From contig NC_046681.1 in the NCBI RefSeq assembly GCF_009870125.1, positions 29,720,001-29,784,000 of the forward strand: a stretch of 64,000 nt of DNA, read 5' to 3'. The stretch's first letter is position 1. The number at the start of each line of letters is the position of its first letter. Origin of the DNA: Drosophila pseudoobscura. Its lineage: Eukaryota; Arthropoda; Insecta; Diptera; Drosophilidae. Made by a program: the position numbers and the translations under genes. This document shows positions 47,855-60,100 of this stretch, piece after piece. Under the pieces are notes generated by a model. That model was given only the letters and a program-made list of their open reading frames with translations. It was not told where the DNA came from and ran no database searches.

Positions 47855-50800
47855 TATGTGATGTTTGTGCACAGCTGTAACAGAGCAGCACGCTGGTGAG
47901 TTGCAAAGCGAGCAGCTTTTGTCAGAGAGCTCTTCAAATGGCGGTAAATTCGAATTTGTTCGGCTTTCTTTTTCCTGTCTAAAGTAAAGTGTTTACTCTA
48001 TTGATTTGCCTCGAGGCGCATTTCCAAGAAGCTGCACTGCCATTGCATCGTCAGCACGCACGCACTTTAAATATCATTAATCAATCACAATCAATCAATC
48101 AGCAGATTCAATTACTCACACGCATGCACACACTCGCATGCACGCACGAAACTATAAAAAGTGACCACCGCGTGGGCGTCTGAGCAAATTGAAATGCTGA
48201 TTGCACTCCCAATGCGGCGAAGGAGCAGTGCAACCACCAGGTGAAATATTCCACAGGTTTTGATTAATGTAACACACGCCCCAAATTGTCTGTCCGATGA
48301 AGTATTTATGGCGCGATGCTTATTTATCGCTGTACAGCACTGGGCTAACAATAGCACTGTGCTACAAAATTCAAAATTTTAAATGTACATTTTACAAGAG
48401 TTTAATAAGTATAAATCTTGATCTGCGTATTCGAAGCCGATGGAAAAATATTATATATTATATTCGGATACCTAGCAGATATGCAACGTTGTAAGCTCAA
48501 AACTCTCTATTGTGATCTCTGCATTTGTTACCATTTCATACGTTTCATAAACGTACATTTTCTGTAGCACAGTGTACTGTTTAGTGGCAACATGTTGCTT
48601 AGGCACTTGATTGGAAAGACATACTGGCAAGGCCCGCTCTTGGTTTTGTGAATCACGTTGCTAAAGCCTGCTTTAATTATTTTAGACTTCTTTTTCATTT
48701 TTTCTGGCAATTGAAAACAATTAAATCGACATTAGTCCAAGCCAGGCCTATGTCAAAATACCTCTACTGACAATCGCCTTAATTAAATCCCCCGGTTCGG
48801 CTCGTTTCGATCCGTTTGCAATGGAATTAGAATGGAGATCCGACCAAATGGCCAACCACTGCCTGTCGAATGCAACCACTTGATTAGCATTTTGCAAATT
48901 AATTTCTCATTAGTAACAATTTCAAATAGTTGGAGCTGCATACGCATTGACTGGCCTAAACGGAACAGACACGGACACCCCACTTATTTCCATTTCAGAG
49001 TCCCACTCCACGCCGTCGTACAACCATCCTCCTGCTGGACTTTCGTATGGAACCACCACTCAATAATAGAGCCCTGGCTAACTTTTATCAGTGCCTAGCT
49101 GGACTGGAGGGCACGCTAAATCAATGCAATTAATGTCACTTCCTCTCTGCATTTAATGTCTATGTTCTGGTAATCGGCGTTGGCGCCATTAGGCCTGACT
49201 CTGGGCACTCTGCCCCCCTGGTCCCTTTGGATGTTGGCCTTCATCCATGGATGAATCCATAGGTTAACCGGTTTCCCCCATTCCTAATCGCAGGAGAGAC
49301 ACGAGAACTCATGTTAATGGTATCCAGAGCTGGACAGAACTTTTTCTTAAGGTTGTAGGATGGCCGGCACTTGATAAAGCTACAATAAGGTTGGTTGGTC
49401 ATTTCAGGATGATTCTCGGAAAGGGTAAGGGAAGGGTACCTCCTATGCGGATCTGATGATGGGTTAATAAGACATGGCGTAGGGGGGGAAGTTGATTTGC
49501 TGGAAGATTGAAATTGATGACAGCGCTATTAACATCCTATTAAGAAGAGGAAAGTTGCAATTAAAACGAAACATGTATTTTCGCGGGGATAGTTTATTTT
49601 GGTCTCTGGGGTTGGTCGCTATAGAAATGATCGAAATTGATATACGGCTAATTATTCTGTGAAGTTATTCAAGAAAATAAATGATGATGTTTTGATATTT
49701 AGGAAGCCTTTGGAACGATGTTTGCCAATTCTTTCAGACCTAACATTCTGATTTTAAAGATGATGAACTACTATTGGGTAATCCTAGCTCTTAAGGAGAC
49801 GTATAATGAAAAAGCTGTGAGATTTCCAGATTAAGATTCTTAAGAGTTCCTTTCACCATACCAGTTTCCGTTCCTTCAATAATGCTACTTTCTTTCAATA
49901 GGAAACATTTTGAGTACATCCCCCAATCGTGTCTCCCAATCATTGCACTACACAAACGCAATAAAATTTCAACCTGTCTTTCTCTTTATTCGCTTTTAGC
50001 ATTCTTAATCCTCATATCTTCCAAACAGACGGACAGACAGACAGCACAGGCTGCTCTTCCGTTAGCTCCATGTTTGCACTCGATGTCCAGTCCAGTGCCC
50101 CACAACCCACGTCTCTGGTTCGTGTTCATGTTTTATATCGATGCTCATGCGAGATCTGGTCACGCCATCTCCCCGCTATATTTAGAGCTTATGGCAGTGG
50201 CAGTGGCAGTGGCAGTGGCAGTGGCTGTGACTCTTTTCATTGCTTTATTACATTACCTTTTTGAGGAGCTGTTTGTTTGGCCAATTTCTGGTTCATTTGA
50301 TTATATAATGACTCAAATTGTCTCTGGACGTGGATGCGGATGAGACTGCTCATGATTGTGGCGGGGACTTCCCACTTAATTGGGATGTTAATTATCGCAA
50401 GGACTGGCATTTGGCTGGGTCACCTTTAGGCAATTAGCTCGAGTCTTGGTCTCTTTGTCCCCGACTTCGTTACGTCTTTTGCTGCTTTGGCAGGCAATTG
50501 ATTTACGCTTCAGTGGGGGACTTCGTATACTAGATCCTGCTACGAATTCCGTAACAGCTGGAAGCTGGGGAAACCATTAGCAAAGGACACACAATACAAA
50601 CACCCAAATTGGCACACATTTTGCGTAGGACTTAAAGGACTATTTTGGGAACTGGGGTTTTTGCCCGACTTCTAGCTCTCTAGCTCATGCCACGCTATGT
50701 CCCGCTCCTACTGTTTCTCCGGATAGATTGCCTCCCTGCTCTCCGGATAGCTTTCAGGCTCTCTCCATCTCCTCCTTGCCGAGTCCTTTGAATGTGCAAT

Positions 50801-51277
50801 GGCAACTCGATTGCGTCCTTGACTGCTGCAAATGCCTTTTGTCAATAGCACACCATCCCACACCCACACCCACACAAAGCCCCATGGCTAAGAAGAGGCG
50901 CAAGGACCTGGGAACAACAGAAGGAACACTGGGAAAAGGTGAATTTCCACATACAGAGAACATACACCCACATGGAAGCAGCACCAAAGAGCTTTTAATT
51001 AATCAAGGGGCAATCCACTTTGGCGTTGGAAAACTTTGCCCAATATGCCAATACCAATTGGGAGTAAGTCAACTCCAACTTCAACCCCAGCTCCAGCGTC
51101 CCAGCTCCGACTTAGCTCTATCTCCGGCTCCTCTGACACTCTTTCTCTCCCAAAAACAACATTCCTCTTGGCCTTTGCCCTGCTTGTTTATTCCTGCTCC
51201 TTTGTCCTCGCTTATGTGTGTCCTTTTGCCTTTTTCCATCCTGCATTGCATGCATTTATCGATTGGATATCCCACTT

Positions 51278-51322
<45 letters not shown>

Positions 51323-54300
51323 TATGTTCTAGGACTGCTCGTATCCTTTCCTTGTCGGAGGATCTGCCTGGGCATACATGATTAGTTTGTTTCGTGTCCA
51401 ATTCGCAGCGATTTGTAGCTGTCACTTAGGCCACTCTGTGTGCACTGCACATACAAATATGGGATTATGTGTATGAGCTCCACTAATTTGACAGCTGAAC
51501 CACATTTGATTATCTGTGCGGGCACGAGATTTTCCAGCAGTATTTCATACGAGTAGTCAACTTGGTTGAGTAACTCGTTGGCCAGATGTGATTTATGACC
51601 AAACTTACTGCGCTGTTTTATGTTTGATGCAGTTATCTTTTGATAGTTTTGTTGGACGTACCCACGCTTCTAAGCCTCAGCGATTTCTAGTGATAAACAA
51701 CACAAGATTCTAGGATAAACCTTTCTTGTACTAATCGCATTGTACCCACAAGACGTGTCACAAAGGAGAACATTATACATACGAGTACTTTACATGCGAG
51801 ACGCACAGGCGCATGCTGCAAAAGAGAACGAACGAGAAGCCCGAACAACATACGTGTCGTGTGCATGACGCACTGACAATCGACTTGAGTTTCGCTGATA
51901 ACTGTTTTGCTGATTAAAAGGCATCGGGCTGTCTAGCAATAGATAGAAATAAACTCGATCGTTCAATTAATTAAGCAATGAAAAGTATTAAACGGGAGGG
52001 AACAGTTTTATAGGTTATTCTTGGAAATATAAAAGAAGGTTTGATGGCCAAAGTTTCTGGACCATAAACTAATCCTTAGTTTATTTGGGATAGAGCAAGA
52101 CTTTATAGGTTTTGGTCGAACAATGTTCGAGAGCCAATAGTATTGTATCTTTACAGATTCCTATGGATTCTTTACAGAATTACCTAATCAAAAGAGCTGA
52201 GTTTTATTAAAAGGATATTCAAACAGTTTAACACAAAGAAAAGTTAGTCAAAGTTACACACACACACACATAATCGTAAGCATAATTTCAACGCAATCCC
52301 AATGCAAACCGCCAAAACACAAAGTCTTTAAAAATTAAACACGTGCAACAAAAAGTCGCTTAAAAGTTTTACCCAAACCCAAACCCAAAGCCAAACCGAA
52401 GGAAAGCGTAATGGAAAATAAAAGAGCATCAAGTGGGGCCAAAAAGTGAGTGGGCTTTAATTTTTATTTACACGACACAAAATGAGAATGTACGTACAAT
52501 GTTCCCTGTGGAAGGAGGAGAGCGTGGCAAGCGTTTAAAAAGGCAAGCGCCAAGATGGGACCAAGGGAACGGGTTGGGCTGGGCGTACCGCCGAATGTGG
52601 CATGCGTAAATATTTTACTTAATTAGTGCCGCCCACCAAAAAAAAGGAGGTCTCAAAATGAGCTTAAAAGCGCGTGAAAAGTGCGAAGCTCATTTTGTAA
52701 AATAAACAAATTCATTTAATTACGTTTAAGCGACATGTGAGTGGTGCGGCCCGACCTCCCGCGCTACCTCCATCTCCTCCACAGAAAGAGACAGCCAGTG
52801 CATGACAAATGAGATAAGAGATATAGCTGTGACAGGGACACCAAATGTTAACCGGTAATGGAATGGAATTGCGGCTTGAAGCCAATTTCCCCCTTTACCA
52901 CTTTAAGCATACATATATCACAGGAATGAAAGGGTAGTGACGAAGACCGAAGACCGAAGGCTGACACACTCATGAAGGACGATATCTAAAAGTCCATGCT
53001 GTTGTCCAAGGATTCGGTAGGCTGAAACACTGGCCACATCCGCCCGCCCATCTTCAGCACATATTCGTATCACCCTCGTCAAGGGTATACAAAAGGTATA
53101 ATATGTATGTATAAATATGTATATATTTTTTAATTTTATCAATTCGATTAACAATAAAAAGTCAGAGGAGAGCGCAAACACGGGAGAAAGAGAGAGCGGG
53201 AGAGAGGAAGAACTCTGTGGTGTGAGGAAGAGACACAAAGGCAAGAAATCAAAAGAGAAAAATGCAATCATGTTGAAAATATTTGCATACGCCAAACCCC
53301 CAGTCCGCTGCTCTCTTCCGCGCCACTCCACGCCACTTCTCTTCACTCGAATGCCCCCGTGGCCCATGCCAACCGGAAGCGGAAGTAAACAATGGCCAGA
53401 GCGACCCGTCACAAAAAGGCAAAAAGCTGCCCAGCCCACCGAGCGCCAAGCGACGACCGCCCCACGCCCGCTCTGAAAGCGCCAAAAGCGTTCCAATAAA
53501 ACTGCAGGAAACAAAAGGGGGGTGGGAAAAAGGCAAAAAAAGATGGCCAAAGAAATAAGTCAGGCCAGAAGAAGAAGTGCTTCGCCATTGATGATGAAAA
53601 ATCGAAAATGGATGCTCGTTTTTGGATTGCTCGCTCGTCCATTGTTGGTTCAGGATGAAACTCAAAAAAAAAAAAATAAATAAAAGAGCGGAGAGGAGGG
53701 GAGACAAGAGGGAAGGGGAAAAACTGATGAAATTGAAGAACCAAAATGGTTCACACACACACACACACACAGCGAGAGAAAGGCTAACTATATATGTATA
53801 TAGTGAATGGTGGGGGGGATATTGAAAATTATATGACGACCAAAGGAATACGAGTATGTGTATGTATGTGCTATATACATATGTATATGGGAATGGAATG
53901 CCATTGTTCCTGTCAAACAAAACGAAAGAATCGGGATAAAAACGACGTCGGCATCACTGTGGCTGATTGTCCTTTTATTTTGTATGGGAATGAGATGTGA
54001 TAAATATGGCCAGTCTTTAAGGGAAATATTTGGGTGACATTGATATGGCATATCACACATATCATACCTTCGACTGTACCTGCAGAATACCAGACGCTTC
54101 GTTGGGAAAACCCTCGAATGAAAGATGGTGCGTAGGAGGTACTACTGTACTTGCACAAGTTTTAAACCAATATAAATAAGAAAATAAAATCGAAAAATAT
54201 ACAACCAAAACAAAATCTAATCTGGCTTGTAGAACCAACCACAAATATTCTAGATCTACGAAAAGATACCACTCATTTTTCGTCCGAAATAAGCTATCTA

Positions 54301-56148
54301 ATCTGTAATTGCCCACTAAAAGTCATCATTCACTTGGATGTCGCTAAATAGGCTTCATTAATCTTTAAATGTCAATAAAGATATTAGGTGATTGAACCAC
54401 TTCCCATTTCGTTTCATTAATGAAACTTTCTGGAATCACCATGGAATAACCTAACATGGAAGCCTAAAGGAAAGAAAATTAAAACCTATCAGCTTATCAA
54501 CGTCTTGCGGCTGCCTCAAGCATTTTAAAACTCCAAACTCGTCCATTCCATTGATAAGATATGGTCGCCAGCACATGATGCTATTACGAACAGTAGCAGT
54601 AGCAGCATTAAAGATTAGAGATTGATTGGCTTACATATTCAATTGCCACCGTAGCCGGAGCCAAATAAATTCGTGTCTGGCCAACGATTTTCAAGACAAT
54701 TAACAAAATGTCTGTAATAATTTGCATATGCAACACTTTGTGGCGTGCTAAATATTGCACTTGGCCAGCAGCTGTGGCTGTCTGGGCCAGACATTAGAGA
54801 ATGGGAACCAGACGCCGACGTAGATGCAGAATGGGATCTAGATACAGATACAGATACAAACGGCTAGATATGGCTCGAACAATGTTTGTACTGGCCTGCT
54901 GCTGTGCACTCGCATGTCTCGGGGGCCAGATGGACAGCTCCAGATAAGTCGGAAAATGCCTCTCTTTGCAATTCAAATTGCCAACCTGAATGGATTCCAC
55001 TAACACTACCTCTGCCACTACGAGATTATCGCGATGGGAAACTGTGAACAAGATATGGCCAATCAGATAGGAACATATCAGAAATAAAGCCAAATGCCAG
55101 CCTGGCAACAAACCCCCAATGAACGATTATTGTATGTGTACCATTACCGTGTGTTTATCTCTTTCATAACCTTTGAATAGTCAACATATGTATGTGCATA
55201 TTTAACCTATATGCAAAGGTGGCTTTTACCTCCATTTTGTTTTGGTTGATAAGCCGCACAATCATTTGTTATCTGATTGATGCCTGGTTTCATAGTTCTT
55301 GTGCAAAAGAGTAGAAATAAAACTCGACTGGGCTTTTATCATTGAAAGCAATCAATATATTTCTAAGGTTCACTTGATCCACATTTAAACACATCCGAAT
55401 ACAAGCACGAGCTTGAAAAGTATTTCAAGAGCTAATTTTTTCCATTTTCAAGGACCTGTGGCGTGTCCTTTGTGTCACAAGCTTGCAGGACAGGACTGAA
55501 CGGGTGCAGAAAGGGCGGGCCAGAAGTATAAATGAACTTGAATGGCCATCTAGATAATGAATCATGGCCATATTCCACATGGCAGCTATTCATTCCGCTC
55601 CATTCGGTCCATTGTTGCCGTAAAACAGCTGCTGCAACGCATCCATCAGACACACACACACACACGCACAGTCGCACACACGCAGACATCAAAAAGCTAC
55701 CAACTTTCGGAAAACAATGAGCACAAAGGATGGCGCCTGCCTCGGGAACATCACTCAGAAATGTGAACTGGGATCGGAAGGAAGGACGCCTCTGGGTCCG
55801 ACTCGAGGCTCTGGGTAATCAGTTTCAGCTACAGTTCCAGTTGCAGGCTCTGGGCTTGGACTCGGGCTCTGTTCTGTTCTGCTAAACAATGTCCAAAGCC
55901 AGTTAGCCAAGGGCCTTTGTTGTTGTGATTTATATTGATGAGGAGTCGGCCAGCTAGTCAGTCATCCAGTCATCCAGTCAGCCAGTCAGCCAGCCATTCA
56001 GCCAGATGTTTCCCAAGAAAATTGAACGCACTTGACTCGCAATGAATTGGAGTTGGAGCTGGAGGTGGAGCTGGAGGTGGAGCTGGAGCTGAGGCCCCAG
56101 AAGCTGGAGCTCCAGATTGCGGAACCTCAGAGGTTCTTTGTCCTTCAG
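47855..56148. other. 8.3-kb gene-poor region
   Basis: No supportable gene. Simple repeats include a (GGCAGT)n run at about 50191-50223, (TC)n at 51291-51318, (CA)n near 52257-52270 and 53753-53771, and a GGAGCTGGAGGT run near 56055. Most conspicuous open frames in it are low-complexity. It may hold enhancers or introns of a gene outside the window. Confidence 0.45.
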
Positions 56149-57156
56149 TTAGTTGTTTCCAAACAATGACCAGAGCGATCGCATCTGTGAGGGGTTTAAG
56201 TTATGCCAGGAAACCAGAAATTCCACTTGCTCGGTGGGTATTTCCTCCCCCTTCAGTACGCTTTCCATTTCCGATGGATACATGACGTACGGACTCAGAT
56301 CGCTGATCGGGATGTGCAGACGCTTCGACAGTATGCCAGTGATGTGGACATCATCCAGGCGGAAGTACGGTGACCTTTGGGCTTCTGCGTAGAGTTTCCT
56401 GGCCACATCTGGACTGTAGAGGACCGAGAAGCCTGGACAAAAGTCGGGGTAACGAGAGTCGGAGTACTCCTTGAAGCTCGCACGCCACTTGGAGCGATAC
56501 GACCGAGCAACACGATCTCCTTCTCTCTTCGCGCAGAGCAGAAGTCCGCTGCGTTGCTGTATGAGGCCGTCTAGGAGCCGTCTGTTGGAGCTATTGGAGG
56601 GTTTCGGGTCTCTTAGGTTCTCCAAAAGTGTCGGGGTATTCACAAAGATATCGTCGTCCACTTTCAGCAGGAACTGAGCACGATTGCAGTGGTAGTTGAA
56701 CCATTGCAGGGCCATCAAATGCTTGTAGGTAATGTTGCTGTAGGTGTCCATGAAATTGCCCTGCAAAAGGTCCCCGTGCTGAGAGTGCTCTTCCAGAATC
56801 GCAGACTCCAGGGAGCTATTCCGAATGTTGCCCAGAGCAAAGATCAACCGAAGTGGTGACCCACTGCTGGCACTGTGGACGACTCCGCCCCAGGTCTCGC
56901 GTATCAACGAACGTTTCTCATGGTTGTTGGGAGCTGTGTGGACTATTATCAGGCCCCTGGTATCCGACTCGCAGGGGGACTGCTCTATTATGTAGCCGAA
57001 GTTCCCGAAGTCAATCAAATGCTCTTCATCGTTCGGAAAGTTCTGTTCCATTAATGGGGGCACATCCTCACGCGACTGATTCGGTGGTATCAGGTAGATC
57101 ATTAGGCAAAGGGTCACCCAGACAATAAGAGTGACTAAGGATCGCAGATTGGACAT
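56149..57156 (-). CDS. Beta-1,3-galactosyltransferase-like GT31 glycosyltransferase
   Basis: An intronless frame of 335 residues, starting MSNLRSLV. It is a type II membrane protein by topology: a short cytosolic tail, then a signal anchor (about 7-24, TLIVWVTLCLMIYLI), then a lumenal catalytic domain. GT31 motifs are intact: RSLIRETWGG, the DTYSNITYKHLMAL region, the metal-binding DxD in LLKVDDDIFVN, CPGFSVLYSPDVARKLY, and the acidic FRLDDVHITGIL. It should act in the Golgi, transferring Gal or GlcNAc/GalNAc from a UDP sugar in beta-1,3 linkage; donor and acceptor cannot be told from sequence. Flies have a cluster of such genes besides brainiac, and I cannot assign the orthologue. Confidence 0.9.
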   Translation of the reverse strand: MSNLRSLVTLIVWVTLCLMIYLIPPNQSREDVPPLMEQNFPNDEEHLIDFGNFGYIIEQSPCESDTRGLIIVHTAPNNHEKRSLIRETWGGVVHSASSGSPLRLIFALGNIRNSSLESAILEEHSQHGDLLQGNFMDTYSNITYKHLMALQWFNYHCNRAQFLLKVDDDIFVNTPTLLENLRDPKPSNSSNRRLLDGLIQQRSGLLLCAKREGDRVARSYRSKWRASFKEYSDSRYPDFCPGFSVLYSPDVARKLYAEAQRSPYFRLDDVHITGILSKRLHIPISDLSPYVMYPSEMESVLKGEEIPTEQVEFLVSWHNLNPSQMRSLWSLFGNN

Positions 57157-60100
57157 TTTACGTCACTCTTTTCGGGTTTTGTAGGTCCCGGCACGGTCTG
57201 CACGCCACTCGTTTCAATACCGAACTGACAGACACTTCGCACACAGTCCAACGGGATCTGTACTCAATCCATTGCCTGGCTGATAAGAGCAGCTAATGAT
57301 TGCTGTTATCTGAACAGAGGAATGCTTTGGAAGTAGGTTCGAAGAGGTTGAGGTGGTTACCATTGGTGACTGTGATTTCGTAGAGTTCAAGCCCCTCTTA
57401 TCTTAAGTTCCCGATTATACGAGTATCTGTGGAAGAGCATCGCCCATGTACAGCAGCAGCAGTAAGGTTCGTCTGTTGGTTGATTTCTGCACCGATATTT
57501 AAATATCAAGGAGTCATTTCCCTCATCACATCATGACAACTTTCGATTTTGCTTTTAGAAAGTAGTGTGGCCTTTCGCCTGCAAATTAAATGCAAGTTAC
57601 GTCAATTTCGATTGCAACTAAAGTTTTTCATTTCATCTTCTGGTTTGGTTCGGTTCGGTTTGGTTCGTTCCCCCCCCCCCCCCCTGGTTTTTTCCCCCGC
57701 CTAGTGCACATCATTTGCATGGCCATGCAAATTGCCGGGGCTTTTCATTTAATTGATGGCAATCGCAACAATGTATGAAGATTGCACACAATGCGTAAGC
57801 TTTTGTGCAATATTATGGCCATTACTGCTGCTTACACACACTTTGTATGCAATATATATTTAAATATAAATCGGAAGGACAAAGGATCTACCAGGTGCTA
57901 CATGGCATCGCTGGGAGAAGGTTTATTATGGATTTAGCAGAAAGAATATTTATTATATTTATTGGCAGGAATATATCTCTTATATATTGTATTTATTTAT
58001 ATGTATCTACGCTTACCCGATTGGAGATTGCTTTTCTAACGCTTTTAAAGTGACCCTAGAGGCCCTCACCTGCTCATCGACCAAAGGTCAATCATCCATA
58101 TATGTCAGCTATGCTCTACTTCCTCAAACTTCAAGAGTTTGGCATGAGAATCGATACGTGGGCGATTTCCATAAGAAGCGCATAAATATATTCTAATTTG
58201 GTTTCTCCTCCCTTGCTCCAAATACTTAAATTAGCTCAATTTGTCAGATCGTGAGACGCGAATTGACCTTGACCATTGAGAGCGACGCACGACAACAACA
58301 ACGACCCGTAAACTGACTCATCGAAATGCAGATGCCTCTGACACCTACCTGCCCCTCAGGTCCCCTCAGGGGCAAGCCCCAGGCAAGCCCCAGGTATGGC
58401 TGGTATGGGACAGAACCAGTTTTGCGGCCTTGAATATTGCTCTGGTGGCTGCTGCTTCTCAATGCCCATTCACAAGATGCACAACAAGTTTACATTTTTC
58501 TGATTTCGATTAGGCCCATACGGATTTAATTGGCCAGCCAGAGGTTGTTCGGCCGGCCTGTAATTTGTGCCTATCAGAGACCTTATCAATTTATCAAAAA
58601 CAAAGCGCGGGGAGCATTCGGGCATCTCATTATGGCCTGTACTCGTCCCAGTCTCGACAGCAGATGTCAAAATATTGAGACACGATGTACGTACGATGCA
58701 CGTCCATCTTTATGGCTAAAGTTTCGGCGTGGGGAGAGATGGCAGTTTGATTGGGGTACATACGTCTCTTCGGCATTTAAATGATGGTTACATTTTGATT
58801 TAGGGCTGTCAGTTTACACGAGGGAATACGAGTGCCGTTTTGTATAGTAATTTATGTAATTGGGTTTCTTGTGGACTTTTTAAGATATTTTCTTCTAATG
58901 AAGGAAACCATTCGAGTGGAAATATTGTTTCAAGAACCATTACCTCGGCCAGCTAATAAATACTTTGAGTACAGAAGTGCATTAGGAAATCACAGACCAG
59001 GCCAAATGGAACAGAAAGTTCAACAAGGAAGTGGTTTCTCAAAAGAAGTTCTTTCAGCCGATATCTCATTGCTGCTTTGACCACTTATCGGGAATCCCAC
59101 TTTGACCCACTTATGGCCCACTCTTCCAGGGGAGTGCACATTTCAGTGGCCAGTTTTCCGGACCATAAAGGCCGGCCATCTATTGGCCAGCAGCTCGACT
59201 TTGAGTTCACCTTTCAGGCAGCGAAACTTCAAACACATTTATCGGCCGCACTTATCGCATTTCGTTGCAAATTTCCTTTAATTGCTGCTAATTCTTTCCA
59301 TTGCTAAGACAAACAAAAAAGCCAAAGCTAATCTCCGCCGCAGCAGTGGCAACAATTGGCCAACAGCAATGGCAATCTTCATTAGGTTTATCTTTTGCAT
59401 TTGGCCGCGGCCCCTTTCAGTTTTCGGCCAACTCAGTGCCGCCCCAGGCGCCGATCCGAGCAAGTTTTTTGCACTGCTTCATTGGCCAATTTCCGCAGTT
59501 TTCTGTTAACGGTTTGCTTGCCTTTTGATTGCGCGCATAATTTGTCTCTTTGCGGATTATAAACTCGAAGACGGAGACGATGACATCTGGGGATTACTTT
59601 TGATGCCTCCTCCTCTTGCACTTTGACTTTATTTGATTTCCTCTCTTTGCTCCAATTTGTGGCAGATTTGCCCCCTCCCCGACACTTCCCGTGGCTCCAA
59701 ATCTTTATGCAAATGCTAAGCTGCTGCATTAGCCGCTGTAAGCGCCGCAAATCGAACCGACTGAATCGACCGACTCGACGGAGCAGCTGCTCTCACATGT
59801 GGCCAAGTGACTGACTGCAATGTTTGCATACGGCTTTCGGCTTCCGTTCGCCACTTGGCTAAAATTGTCACGTTTCGGTCAGTGGAGCGGTGGCCTGGGG
59901 GAGGGGGAGCGGAGAGGTGTGGGGTGGCTCTCAGCAGGTGCTGCAAAATACATTTGCCATTAGGTTTCAACTTTAGGAAAGTTTTGGTTCAATTTATAAC
60001 ATAATTTCTTTTTTAAAGTTTTGGCTTAAAGCCCACTTGAAAAATATGCAAATTGGGAGCCCCCACCGCCTCACGAGGACAATCAAAATCACAATCAGAG

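Noticed and set aside
50191-50223. Hexanucleotide run considered as a CRISPR-like or regulatory array
   Set aside because: Perfect short tandem (GGCAGT)n with no spacers; an ordinary microsatellite.
53249-53920. 223-codon Phe/Ser-rich minus frame
   Set aside because: Low-complexity reading of A/G-rich and (CA)n DNA with no family motif or splice context.
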